Source of the DNA: Streptomyces griseoluteus
GTDB lineage: Bacteria; Actinomycetota; Actinomycetes; Streptomycetales; Streptomycetaceae
Length of the DNA stretch: 29,937 bases
Assembly: GCA_000717735.1 (NCBI GenBank)
Contig: JOBE01000068.1
Location: 1 to 29,937 of the forward strand
Reading direction: 5' to 3'
How positions within the stretch are numbered: the first letter of the stretch is position 1; the number at the start of each line of letters is the position of its first letter. This document shows, one piece after another, positions 16,265 to 24,909 of the stretch. The notes beneath the pieces were generated by a model, which was given only the letters and a program-made list of their open reading frames with translations, did no database searches and was not told the DNA's origin. Both the position numbers and the translations under genes were made by a program.

Positions 16265-17017
16265 TCAGATCTCGTAGACCGCGCCCGGTCTCGCCAGCTC
16301 CGCGGGCCCCGCGTACACCTCGCGCGCGTCCGCCAGGTTCCGTTCGCCGTCGGTCCACGGCGGGATGTGGGTGAGGACCAGCCGGCCCACCGACGAGCGG
16401 GCGGCCTCCGCCCCCGCCTCCCGGCCGTTGAGGTGCAGCTCCGGGACGTCCTCCTTGCCGTGGGTGAAGGAGGCCTCGCAGAGGAAGAGGTCGGTGCCCT
16501 CGGCGAGCGTGTGCAGCGCCTCGCAGGCCCCGGTGTCCCCGGAGTACGTGAGCGACCGGCCGCCGTGCTCGATCCGGATGGCGTACGCCTCCACCGGGTG
16601 GGACACCTTCTCCGTACGGACGGAGAACGGGCCGATCTCGAAGGCGCCCGGTTTCAGGGTGTGGAAGTCGAAGACCTCGCTCATCGAACTGGCGGAGGGG
16701 GTGTCCGCGTACGCCGTGGTCAGCCGCTGTTCGGCGCCCTCCGGGGCGTAGACGGGGATCGCGTCGCAGCGTCCGCCCTCGTGCCGGTAGTAGCGGGCGA
16801 CGAAGTACCCGCACATGTCGATGCAGTGGTCCGCGTGCAGATGGCTGAGGAAGATCGCGTCGAGGTCGTACAGACCGATGTGTCGCTGCAGCTCTCCCAG
16901 GGCGCCGTTGCCCATGTCGAGGAGCAGCCGGAAGCCGTCGGCCTCGACGAGGTAGCTCGAACAGGCCGAGTCCGCAGATGGGAACGACCCGGAGCAGCCG
17001 ACGACGGTGAGCTTCAT
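16265..17017 (-). CDS. MBL-fold metallo-hydrolase (RNase Z-like)
   Basis: A 250-residue metallo-beta-lactamase-fold enzyme. The metal site shows HLHADH at 59-64, a later His in VSHPVEAYA, SGDTG with the bridging Asp, and HIPPW near the C-terminus, the layout of RNase Z/phosphodiesterase-like members. Substrate unknown; it could act on RNA or a cyclic or small phosphate ester. ATG 17017 fits the family start MKLTVVGCSGSFP. Two abutting dyads lie just upstream (17030-17053). Confidence 0.9.
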   Translation of the reverse strand: MKLTVVGCSGSFPSADSACSSYLVEADGFRLLLDMGNGALGELQRHIGLYDLDAIFLSHLHADHCIDMCGYFVARYYRHEGGRCDAIPVYAPEGAEQRLTTAYADTPSASSMSEVFDFHTLKPGAFEIGPFSVRTEKVSHPVEAYAIRIEHGGRSLTYSGDTGACEALHTLAEGTDLFLCEASFTHGKEDVPELHLNGREAGAEAARSSVGRLVLTHIPPWTDGERNLADAREVYAGPAELARPGAVYEI

Positions 17018-17029
17018 GGAGCGTGAACC

Positions 17030-17053
17030 TCCGTGGACGGATCCGTTGACGGA
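17030..17053. repeat. Two abutting 12-bp dyads upstream of the MBL-fold gene
   Basis: TCCGTGGACGGA and TCCGTTGACGGA follow each other without a gap, 13-36 bases before the MBL start codon. Each has 5-bp inverted arms. A repressor or an RNA structure in the leader could use them; no known box was recognised. Confidence 0.5.
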
Positions 17054-17218
17054 TACGAAAGCGCGCTGTGGAAGGGGGGAGGCTGAGCGGTCTGTCGAGC
17101 GTAAGGCGCACCCGGGCCTGTCGCTCCTTCGTGGTGGCCCGTTGTGGGCGAACTCACGGGCTCTGTCACCGGTTCGGATGGATGGCGGGCCGTTGCGGCG
17201 GAGCGACGCGCGCGCCGG

Positions 17219-17224
17219 TACCGT
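17219..17224 (+). promoter_or_regulatory. Probable -10 box of the PemK-like gene
   Basis: TACCGT lies 8 bases before the ATG at 17233, so the transcript is probably leaderless or nearly so. Confidence 0.45.
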
Positions 17225-17232
17225 CTTGAGGT

Positions 17233-17721
17233 ATGGACACGTCGTGGTGGCCCGCGCTGGTCGCGGTCGTGGTGATCGCGCTGGTCGTGGCGCTCGCCGA
17301 CGGATGGAAGCGTTCGAAGCGGCGGCCCGCGCCCCCGTCGGCGCGTCGCCCTTCGGGGCGGACGCGGCCTCCCGGCCGGCCGCCGCGGAAGGCTCCGCCG
17401 CGTCCGGGGCGGGGGCCGAAGGAGGCCGAGATCTGGTGGGCGGACGTGCCCTTCGAGGACGGGCCGGGGTCGAAGGACAGGCCCTGCCTGGTGCTCGCGG
17501 TACGGGGGGACATGGCGCTGGTCGCCAAGATCACCAGCAAGTACCACGACGAGCGGCCGGGGGTGATCGCGCTGCCGCCGGGGGCGGTGGGCGACGCACA
17601 GGGGCGGCCGAGCTTCCTGGAGACGGACGAGCTGCGGGAGGTGCCGGTCTCCGGCTTCCGGCGGAGGGCGGGGACGGCGGACCCGGTCGTGTGGGACCAG
17701 GTCCGCCATCTCGCGCGGTAG
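17233..17721 (+). CDS. PemK/MazF-like protein with N-terminal membrane anchor
   Basis: The 162-residue product has one N-terminal membrane helix (WWPALVAVVVIALVVALA, about 5-22), a basic Pro/Arg-rich linker to about residue 63, and a PemK/MazF-like beta-barrel domain (EIWWADVPFEDGPGSKDRPCLVLAV, then ALVAKITSKYH). Soluble MazF/PemK toxins cut mRNA, but this copy is membrane-anchored and no antitoxin gene lies beside it, so toxin activity is unproven. Similar anchored proteins occur widely in Streptomyces. A TACCGT box eight bases before the ATG suggests leaderless expression. Confidence 0.8.
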   Translation: MDTSWWPALVAVVVIALVVALADGWKRSKRRPAPPSARRPSGRTRPPGRPPRKAPPRPGRGPKEAEIWWADVPFEDGPGSKDRPCLVLAVRGDMALVAKITSKYHDERPGVIALPPGAVGDAQGRPSFLETDELREVPVSGFRRRAGTADPVVWDQVRHLAR

Positions 17722-17892
17722 CGCGGGTTACGGGGCCGGGTGCGGGAGCTTTTTCCGGCGCCGGCCCATGGGTGCGGGTCCAGCAACGAAAGCCCAGGCC
17801 CGGCAGGGGGGGGGCGCCGTCCCGTGTGCCCGCCCGTCCCTCCCCCGAGGACTTCGTCCAGGGGGACCCCCATGCGGGACGATTGCCCGCAC

Positions 17893-17914
17893 GGCGGGTC
17901 GGCGGCGGCCCGCC
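17893..17914 (-). terminator. Terminator of cysM
   Basis: GGCGGGTC and GGCCCGCC form an 8-bp stem (one G-U pair) with a 6-base loop, starting 6 bases after the cysM stop on the minus strand. The 200-bp convergent gap with the PemK-like gene otherwise holds a 9-G run (17806-17814) and other GC-rich inverted repeats, but no gene I can support. Confidence 0.5.
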
Positions 17915-17920
17915 AGGGAC

Positions 17921-19309
<1,389 letters not shown>

Positions 19310-19329
19310 TCACGTACGGATCGCGCGGA

Positions 19330-19431
19330 TCAGGTACAGATCGCGCTGGCGAGGCGGCACAGATCGACGTGCAGGCGTGCCACGAGCAGCATGCTGCTCG
19401 GCGTCTCTTCGCTCACGTCGTGGGAAACCAT
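19330..19431 (-). CDS. Cysteine leader peptide upstream of cysO-cysM
   Basis: A 33-codon reading frame ends ARLHVDLCRLASAICT-stop. The RLHVDLCR-x-x-SA-x-C pattern is the one I recall in small Streptomyces leader peptides before sulfur-assimilation genes. Cys codons are numbers 25 and 32, close to the stop, as expected for ribosome stalling when cysteine is short. The cysO ATG is 174 bases downstream of its stop. The region between contains GC-rich inverted repeats, including a CCCCC/GGGGG hairpin near 19233-19250, that could act in attenuation. The ATG at 19431 is preceded at six bases by a -10-like TACGAT, suggesting a leaderless transcript. An internal ATG (codon 14) could alternatively start a 20-residue form. 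Confidence 0.72.
   Translation of the reverse strand: MVSHDVSEETPSSMLLVARLHVDLCRLASAICT
19383..19400. repeat. Perfect 18-bp palindrome inside the leader peptide
   Basis: CGAGCAGCATGCTGCTCG is fully self-complementary and centred on the internal ATG of the leader frame. It may form an RNA structure that hides this ATG or takes part in attenuation. Confidence 0.7.
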
Positions 19432-19437
19432 GGGCTC

Positions 19438-19481
19438 ATCGTATCGATTCCCGGTCCGGGTTTCGGAATGTGATCTCACAT
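19438..19481 (-). promoter_or_regulatory. Promoter of the cysteine leader with an upstream dyad
   Basis: On the minus strand a -10-like TACGAT (19438-19443) precedes the leader ATG by six bases. An inverted repeat with arms ATGTGA and TCACAT and a 2-base spacer (19468-19481) is centred about 43 bases upstream of the probable start, a position typical for activators that touch RNA polymerase. The regulator is unknown. Confidence 0.45.
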
Positions 19482-19547
19482 GGTGAACGGTTCCTGCCCG
19501 CCTGCCGGACGCCTCCCGGGCGGGACCACGGATGACCTCGGGCGTTC

Positions 19548-19985
19548 TCAGACCGCTTCGGTCTCGTAGGCCTCCACGACCTTCACTTCCTCCTCCGTCA
19601 CGACGCCCTCGACGATGGTGTACGAGCGGAACTGGAAGGGGCCCGCGCCGTCGCTGTCGGCGGTGGAGACGAGGACGTAGTGGGCCTGGGGCTCGTTCGC
19701 GTACGAGATGTCGGTGCGGGAGGGGTAGGCCTCGGTCGCGGTGTGCGAGTGGTAGACGATGACGGGCTCCTCGTCCCGGTCGTCCATCTCGCGGTAGAGC
19801 TTGAGCAGATCCGCGGAGTCGAACTCGTAGAACGTGGGCGAGCGGGCGGCATTCAGCATCGGGATGAACCGCTCCGGGCGTCCGGTGCCCACGGGGCCCG
19901 CGACCACGCCGCAGGCCTCGTCCGGGTGGTCCGCGCGGGAGTGTTCCACGATCTGGTCGTACAGGGCCTGGGTGATGGTCAGCAT
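19548..19985 (-). CDS. mec: JAMM metallopeptidase Mec (CysO-cysteine peptidase)
   Basis: A 145-residue zinc peptidase of the JAMM/MPN family. It has the full motif: Glu 23 in HPDEACGVVAG, then H79-S-H81, Ser 89 and Asp 92 (H-x-H-x7-S-x2-D). In M. tuberculosis the equivalent Mec releases cysteine from the CysO-cysteine adduct. In this genome it may also remove the Met-Val tail of CysO, as JAMM proteins do for other pro-carriers. ATG 19985 is the family start. The gap to the leader peptide on the same strand is about 115 bases, and the leader has its own promoter. Confidence 0.93.
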   Translation of the reverse strand: MLTITQALYDQIVEHSRADHPDEACGVVAGPVGTGRPERFIPMLNAARSPTFYEFDSADLLKLYREMDDRDEEPVIVYHSHTATEAYPSRTDISYANEPQAHYVLVSTADSDGAGPFQFRSYTIVEGVVTEEEVKVVEAYETEAV

Positions 19986-20003
19986 GCCGACAGGATAAGC
20001 AGA

Positions 20004-20042
20004 CGGGCCATCCCGTACCGAGGAGTGGTACGGGATGGCCCG
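20004..20042 (-). terminator. Terminator of the amino-acid permease gene
   Basis: A perfect 16-bp stem (CGGGCCATCCCGTACC and its complement) with a 7-base loop lies 31 bases after the permease stop, before mec. Confidence 0.8.
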
Positions 20043-20073
20043 GATGCTGGACAGCTGTGCCTTGCGGCCGTGT

Positions 20074-21501
20074 TTACGACCGCTTGGCGAAGGCCGCGCC
20101 CTCGGGGTTGCGGGCCTTCAGGACCAGGTAGGAGACGCCCAGGATGAGGCCCCAGACCGGCGCCGCGTAGAGGGCGGTGCGGGCGCCCTCGTCGATGCCC
20201 ATCATGACGATGACCATGCCGATGAAGAGGAGCGCGAACCAGCTGGTGTACGGGGCTCCCGGGGCCTTGAAGGTCGACTCGGGCAGTTCGCCGCGGTTCG
20301 CCTTGGCGCGGTAGCGGATCTGGCAGACCAGGATCATGATCCAGGCCCACATGCCGGAGATGGTGGCGAAGGAGACGACGTACTCGAAGGCCTTGCCGGG
20401 GGCGACGTAGTTGATCCAGACGCCGACGAGCATCAGCGAGGCCGAGAAGGTCAGGCCGAGGAGCGGGGTGCCGCTCTTGGTCAGCCTGGTGAAGATCTTC
20501 GGGCCCTGGCCGTTGAGCGCGAGGTCGCGCAGCATGCGGCCGGTGGAGTACATGCCCGAGTTGCAGGAGGAGAGGGCGGCGGTCAGCACCACGAAGTTGA
20601 CGATGGCGGCGCCGACGCCGAGGCCCATCTTCTCAAAGGCGGCGACGAACGGGGAGACGCCCGGCTGGAACTCGGTCCACGGGACGACCGACAGGATCAT
20701 GATCAGCGCGCCGACGTAGAAGACGGCGATGCGCCACGGCACGGTGTTGATGGCCTTGGGCAGGACCGTCTTCGGGTCCTTGGACTCGCCGGCGGTGACG
20801 CCGACCAGCTCGACGGCGAGGAAGGCGAACATGACGATCTGCAGGGTCATCAGCGTGCTGCCGATGCCGTTCGGGAAGAAGCCGCCCTGGTTCCACAGGT
20901 GCGCGACGGTGGCGGTGTCGCCGGCGTCGGAGAAGCCGATGGTGAGGATGCCGGCGCAGATCAGGATCATGCCGATGATGGCGGTGACCTTGACCATGGA
21001 GAACCAGAACTCCAGCTCACCGAAGAGCTTCACGGAGATCAGGTTGGCGCCGTAGAGGATGACCGTGAAGACCAGCGCCGAGATCCACTGCGGGATGTCC
21101 CACCAGTACGTCATATAGGTGGCGGCGGCGGTGACTTCGGTGATGCCGGTGACGACCCAGAAGAGCCAGTACGTCCAGCCGGTCACGAAGCCCCAGAAGG
21201 GGCCGACGAATTCGCGCGCGTACTCGGCGAAGGAGCCGGACACGGGGCGGTACATGAGCAGTTCGCCCAGGGCCCGCATGATGAAGAAGATGACCAGGCC
21301 CGCGATGGCGTACGCGAGGATCAGGCTGGGGCCGGCCTTGGCGATGGCCTTGCCCGCGCCGAGGAAGAGGCCGGTGCCGATGGCGCCGCCGATCGCGATC
21401 ATCTGGATCTGCCGGGCACCGAGGCCACGCTGGTAGCCCTCGCCGCCGTCCACGGCCCCGTCGGTGCCGTCGTGCTGCTTGTCGACCTGCACAGAGGTCA
21501 T
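20074..21501 (-). CDS. Amino-acid permease (APC superfamily, AAT type)
   Basis: A 475-residue integral membrane permease with about 12 hydrophobic segments. The N-terminal substrate-site motif GGAIGTGLFLGAGKAI and the later RPVSGSFAEYAREFVGPFWGFVTGW are typical of the amino-acid transporter (LysP/CycA-like) family, which imports an amino acid with protons. The exact substrate cannot be read from sequence. ATG 21501 is chosen because AAAGG lies about ten bases upstream and the family begins here. The leader of about 300 bases has two strong inverted repeats. Proximity to cysO-cysM-mec is typical of the genome and does not prove a cysteine substrate. Confidence 0.9.
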   Translation of the reverse strand: MTSVQVDKQHDGTDGAVDGGEGYQRGLGARQIQMIAIGGAIGTGLFLGAGKAIAKAGPSLILAYAIAGLVIFFIMRALGELLMYRPVSGSFAEYAREFVGPFWGFVTGWTYWLFWVVTGITEVTAAATYMTYWWDIPQWISALVFTVILYGANLISVKLFGELEFWFSMVKVTAIIGMILICAGILTIGFSDAGDTATVAHLWNQGGFFPNGIGSTLMTLQIVMFAFLAVELVGVTAGESKDPKTVLPKAINTVPWRIAVFYVGALIMILSVVPWTEFQPGVSPFVAAFEKMGLGVGAAIVNFVVLTAALSSCNSGMYSTGRMLRDLALNGQGPKIFTRLTKSGTPLLGLTFSASLMLVGVWINYVAPGKAFEYVVSFATISGMWAWIMILVCQIRYRAKANRGELPESTFKAPGAPYTSWFALLFIGMVIVMMGIDEGARTALYAAPVWGLILGVSYLVLKARNPEGAAFAKRS

Positions 21502-21619
21502 GGTGGTGCGCCTTTCTCCATGCTGATCCGCGCGACTGCGAGTGCGTCGGCCGCGGATCAGATCCTGATCCCCCCGGATGTGGATGGAGTGCCACCGGCG
21601 GTCAGCCGGTCCAAGCGCC

Positions 21620-21646
21620 CTCGGGGACAGGGGTGGCGTCCCCGAG
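21620..21646 (-). repeat. Inverted repeat in the permease 5' region
   Basis: CTCGGGGAC and GTCCCCGAG form a perfect 9-bp stem with a 9-base loop, about 120 bases upstream of the permease ATG. It may be a leader hairpin; no T run follows it on the minus strand. Confidence 0.45.
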
Positions 21647-21744
21647 CGGTCGTGAAGATTTATCACGGTGCGGTACGCGATCGAGGGAGTCGCGTGTGGC
21701 GCGGGCCACAGAAAACGGCGAGCAAAAGGGATTCAACACGGCGA

Positions 21745-21792
21745 AGCGGACGCTCTGATAACGCATTCGTTATCCGGATTTGAGCGTCCGCT
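21745..21792. promoter_or_regulatory. Nested inverted repeats between DUF2017 and the permease gene
   Basis: An outer 11-bp stem (AGCGGACGCTC, 21745-21755 with 21782-21792) encloses a second palindrome, GATAACG-CATT-CGTTATC (21757-21774). The outer stem could terminate the clpS-DUF2017 transcript. The AT-rich inner dyad looks more like an operator for the permease promoter. Confidence 0.5.
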
Positions 21793-21822
21793 GAGCGAAC
21801 ACCAGGGGGTCACCCGGTGTCG

Positions 21823-22407
21823 TTACGACATCAGGGTCTCAACGAGGGACTCCTGGAGCGCCCCCAGCCAGAGGTACGCCATCACCATCGGCTTGCGGGG
21901 GTCGGAGTCCGGCAGCCGGTACAGCTGCTCGCTCTCCTCGTCGTCGGTGACCTCGAGACGGGTCCCGATGGTCAGCCGGAGGTCGTTGAGCGCGCCGAGC
22001 CAGGCCCGGCACTCGTCCGGGGTCAGCTTCAGGACGGCGCCGCCCTCGGTCGCCGCGTCCGCGGAGAGCCCGTCCAGGGCGCGCACCACCAGGAGGGCGT
22101 CCTCGCGCTTGCGGGCCCGCAGGTCGTTCTCGGTGTAGCGGCGGAAGTCGGAGGCGGCCGCCCGGAGCTCCTCGCTGTCGTCCCCGTACGCGTCGGGGAA
22201 GAGGCGCTTGAGCGCGGGGTCGGACGGCGGCTTGCTCGGGCCCTCGGCGAAGAGCGCGGCCAGCGGGTCGGCGTCCTTCGCGGGCTCGTCGCCCGGCCCG
22301 ATCAGCTCCATGAGCTGGACGGCGAGGGAGCGGAGGATGGAGATCTCGACGTCGTCGAGGGCGACCGCGGCACCACCGCCGGGCAGGACCTCGAAATGGC
22401 CGGCCAT
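21823..22407 (-). CDS. DUF2017 family protein
   Basis: The 194-residue protein matches the DUF2017 family, found in actinobacteria directly after clpS and of unknown function. Segments seen are ISILRSLAVQLMELIG at the N-terminus, LKRLFPDAYGDD, and LGALNDLRLTIGTRLEV with LWLGALQESLVETLM at the end. It is mostly helical, with no membrane segment. Its ATG overlaps the clpS stop (TGATG), so the two are translationally coupled. A role with ClpS or in protein degradation is a guess from this constant pairing. Confidence 0.9.
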   Translation of the reverse strand: MAGHFEVLPGGGAAVALDDVEISILRSLAVQLMELIGPGDEPAKDADPLAALFAEGPSKPPSDPALKRLFPDAYGDDSEELRAAASDFRRYTENDLRARKREDALLVVRALDGLSADAATEGGAVLKLTPDECRAWLGALNDLRLTIGTRLEVTDDEESEQLYRLPDSDPRKPMVMAYLWLGALQESLVETLMS

Positions 22408-22712
22408 CAGCCGCGGTCCTGGGTGAGGGTCGCCCAGAGGCCGTAGCCGTGCATCGCCTGCACGTCCCGCTCCATCTCCTCGCGGGTGCCGCTGGAGACC
22501 ACCGCGCGGCCCTTGTGGTGCACGTCGAGCATCAGTTTGTGCGCCTTGTCCTTGGAGTATCCGAAGTACGCCTGGAAGACGTAGGTCACGTAGCTCATCA
22601 GGTTCACCGGATCGTTGTGCACCAGGGTCACCCAGGGCACATCCGGTTCGACGACCGCGGAGACCTCCTCGGCCGACTCGGTACGTTCGATCTCAATAGG
22701 CGCGACGCTCAC
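22407..22712 (-). CDS. clpS: ATP-dependent Clp protease adaptor ClpS
   Basis: The 101-residue adaptor delivers N-end-rule substrates to the Clp protease. The core [42 protein letters not shown] carries the conserved substrate-pocket and Clp-docking residues of ClpS, with an unstructured N-terminal tail. The start is a GTG at 22712; GGGGTGA lies close upstream, closer than usual. It is divergent from pncB, 111 bases apart, and coupled to DUF2017. Confidence 0.93.
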   Translation of the reverse strand: MSVAPIEIERTESAEEVSAVVEPDVPWVTLVHNDPVNLMSYVTYVFQAYFGYSKDKAHKLMLDVHHKGRAVVSSGTREEMERDVQAMHGYGLWATLTQDRG

Positions 22713-22781
22713 TCACCCCATGCTGCCACCCCAGGGGGCCCGTCGCACAAACGGGTCGGGCCTTCCGGGCGCGTTCGGCCT

Positions 22782-22806
22782 AGAAATCGTCAGAGTGACG
22801 ATTTCT
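22782..22806. promoter_or_regulatory. Perfect palindromic operator at the pncB promoter
   Basis: AGAAATCGTCA (22782-22792) and TGACGATTTCT (22796-22806) are exact inverted repeats with a 3-base spacer. The element is AT-rich in a GC-rich context and covers the -35 area immediately before the -10 box at 22811. A transcription factor binding here would block pncB. NAD-responsive repressors (for example NrtR) are candidates, but the box was not matched to a known motif. Confidence 0.75.
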
Positions 22807-22810
22807 GCGC

Positions 22811-22816
22811 TAGCAT
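22811..22816 (+). promoter_or_regulatory. -10 box of pncB
   Basis: TAGCAT is followed by seven bases and then the ATG at 22824, so the mRNA probably begins at or next to the start codon. No ribosome site is needed or seen. Confidence 0.6.
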
Positions 22817-22823
22817 CGCTGAC

Positions 22824-24152
22824 ATGAACGCTGCGGACCTTGGGCTGCCGGTGGACGTGCCGTCGACCGCGCTCTTCACCGATCAGTACGAGCTGACCAT
22901 GCTCCAGGCGGCCCTGCGGGCCGGCACCGCCGACCGACGCTCGGTCTTCGAGGTCTTCACCCGGCGGCTGCCCGAGGGGCGGCGCTACGGCGTCCTCGCG
23001 GGCGTCGGCCGGGTCCTCGACGCCGTCGAGAACTTCCGCTTCGACCCCGCCGTCCTGGGCTTCCTGCGCGAGCGCGGCATCGTCGACGAGCCGACCCTCG
23101 AATGGCTGGCGCGCTACCGCTTCTCCGGCGACATCTGGGGGTACCCCGAGGGCGAGGTGTACTTCCCCGGCTCCCCCGTGCTGCGCGTCGAGGGCTCCTT
23201 CGCCGAGTGCGTGCTCCTGGAGACCGTGATCCTCTCGATCCTCAACCACGACTCGGCCATCGCCGCCGCCGCCTCCCGCATGTCGGCCGCGGCCGGCGGG
23301 CGCCGGCTGATCGAGATGGGCGCCCGGCGCACCCACGAGCTGGCGGCCGTCGCCGCCTCCCGCGCCGCGTACGTCGGCGGCTTCGAGGCCACCTCGGACC
23401 TCGCGGCCGGCTTCCGCTACGGCATCCCGACCGTCGGCACCTCCGCCCACGCCTTCACGCTCCTCCACGACAGCGAGCGGGACGCCTTCCGGGCGCAGGT
23501 CGAGACCCTCGGACGCGGTACGACCCTGCTCGTCGACACCTACGACGTGACCGAGGCCGTCCGTACCGCCGTGGAGGTGGCGGGGCCCGAGCTCGGCGCC
23601 GTCCGCATCGACTCGGGCGACCTGCTGCTCGTCGCGCACCGGGTGCGGGCGCAACTCGACGAGCTGGGCGCGCGGGACACCAGGATCGTCGTCACCTCGG
23701 ACCTCGACGAGTACGCCATCGCCTCGCTCGCGGCGGCCCCGGTCGACGCGTACGGGGTCGGCACGCAGCTGGTGACCGGCAGCGGACACCCGACCTGCTC
23801 CATGGTCTACAAGCTGGTGGCGCGGGCGGCCTCGGCCGACCTCAAGGCGCCGCTCGTGCCGGTGGCCAAGAAGTCCCTGGGCGGCAAGGCCTCGGTCGGC
23901 GGGCGCAAGTGGGCGGCGCGCCGGCCCGACGCGCACGGGATCGCGGAGGCGGAGGTCGTGGGCACCGGGCCGGTGCCGCCGGAGCTGTCCGAGCACCAGC
24001 TCCTGGTGGAGCTGGTCAAGGGCGGCGACGTGGTGGCCAGGGAGCCGCTCGAAGCCGCCAGGTCCCGGCACATCACGGCCCGCGGCGGGCTGCCGATGTC
24101 GGCCATCCAGCTCTCGCGGGGCGAGCCGGTGCTGCCGACGGAGTACATGTAG
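22824..24152 (+). CDS. pncB: Nicotinate phosphoribosyltransferase
   Basis: A 442-residue enzyme that makes nicotinate mononucleotide from nicotinate, PRPP and ATP. Family features are STALFTDQYELTMLQAAL, the FEVFTRRLPEGRRYGVLAG block, GGRRLIEMGARRTHE, the FEATSDLAAGFRYGIPTVGTSAHAF segment with the catalytic His region, and RIDSGDLLLVAHRVR followed by VTSDLDEYAI and GVGTQLVTG. ATG 22824 is taken because a -10 box ends seven bases before it. pncA follows 117 bases downstream on the same strand with its own -10-like box, so the pair salvages nicotinamide in two steps. Confidence 0.95.
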   Translation: MNAADLGLPVDVPSTALFTDQYELTMLQAALRAGTADRRSVFEVFTRRLPEGRRYGVLAGVGRVLDAVENFRFDPAVLGFLRERGIVDEPTLEWLARYRFSGDIWGYPEGEVYFPGSPVLRVEGSFAECVLLETVILSILNHDSAIAAAASRMSAAAGGRRLIEMGARRTHELAAVAASRAAYVGGFEATSDLAAGFRYGIPTVGTSAHAFTLLHDSERDAFRAQVETLGRGTTLLVDTYDVTEAVRTAVEVAGPELGAVRIDSGDLLLVAHRVRAQLDELGARDTRIVVTSDLDEYAIASLAAAPVDAYGVGTQLVTGSGHPTCSMVYKLVARAASADLKAPLVPVAKKSLGGKASVGGRKWAARRPDAHGIAEAEVVGTGPVPPELSEHQLLVELVKGGDVVAREPLEAARSRHITARGGLPMSAIQLSRGEPVLPTEYM

Positions 24153-24175
24153 GGCCTGACCCGGACGACAGGCCC
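24152..24175 (+). terminator. Weak terminator after pncB
   Basis: GGGCCTG and CAGGCCC form a 7-bp stem with a 10-base loop at the pncB stop codon. pncA may therefore be partly independent. Confidence 0.35.
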
Positions 24176-24220
24176 CAAGGCTCCGGTCGACGCCCCCTCC
24201 CGGTGGGGAAGGGAAGTCTC

Positions 24221-24226
24221 TAGGCT
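24221..24226 (+). promoter_or_regulatory. Possible -10 box of pncA
   Basis: TAGGCT lies 43 bases before the pncA ATG; no matching -35 box was seen. Confidence 0.4.
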
Positions 24227-24269
24227 CGAACCCACCCCACCCCTCCCCGACCCGCTAAGGACACCCGCC

Positions 24270-24869
24270 ATGCACCGCGCATTGATCGTTGTGGACGTTC
24301 AGAACGACTTCTGCGAGGGCGGCAGCCTCGCGGTGACCGGCGGCGCGGACGTCGCCGCCGCCATCACCGACCTGGTCGGCCAGACGGCGGGCACGTCCTA
24401 CCGGCACGTGGTCGCGACCCGCGACCACCATGTCGACCCGGGCGCGCACTTCGCCCCGGCCGGCGAGGTGCCGGACTACGTCACCTCCTGGCCGGTGCAC
24501 TGCGTGGCCGGTACGGAGGGGGTGGGCTTCCACCCGAACTTCGCGCCCGCCGTCGCCAGCGGGGCGATCGACGCCGTCTTCGACAAGGGCGCCTACGAAG
24601 CGGCGTACAGCGGCTTCGAGGGGCACGACGAGAACGGGCGGACGCTTGCGGAGTGGCTGCGGGCGCGGGACGTCACCGAGGTCGACGTGGTGGGCATCGC
24701 GACCGACCACTGCGTCCGGGCGACGGCCCTGGACGCGGCCCGTGAGGGCTTCCGCACCCATGTGCTGCTCGACCTGACGGCGGGCGTCGCGAAGGAGACG
24801 ACGGACCGGGCCCTGGAGGAGCTGCGGGCGGCGGGCGTGGAGCTGACGGGCAGGCCGGCGGTCCCGTAG
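24270..24869 (+). CDS. pncA: Nicotinamidase
   Basis: The 199-residue amidohydrolase converts nicotinamide to nicotinate, the substrate of the upstream PncB. The catalytic triad is visible: Asp 9 (VDVQNDF), Lys 106 (FDKGAYE) and Cys 148 (ATDHCVRAT). Asp 52 and His 54 in TRDHH and a later His are the expected metal ligands. SWPVHCVAGTEG is also typical of nicotinamidases rather than plain isochorismatases. ATG 24270 has AAGGA eight bases upstream. Confidence 0.95.
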   Translation: MHRALIVVDVQNDFCEGGSLAVTGGADVAAAITDLVGQTAGTSYRHVVATRDHHVDPGAHFAPAGEVPDYVTSWPVHCVAGTEGVGFHPNFAPAVASGAIDAVFDKGAYEAAYSGFEGHDENGRTLAEWLRARDVTEVDVVGIATDHCVRATALDAAREGFRTHVLLDLTAGVAKETTDRALEELRAAGVELTGRPAVP

Positions 24870-24909
24870 GGCCTCCCTGATCCGGCCTGGTCCGAGCGAC
24901 AGGTCCTAC
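24866..24909. terminator. Bidirectional terminator between pncA and a conserved gene
   Basis: GTAGGGCCT (24866-24874) pairs with AGGTCCTAC (24901-24909) with one G-U pair and overlaps both convergent stop codons. Confidence 0.5.

Noticed and set aside
17722..17892. Small gene in the gap between the PemK-like gene and cysM
   Set aside because: Open frames here are GC-rich without a ribosome site or a family pattern; the 9-G run and inverted repeats fit a convergent terminator region better.
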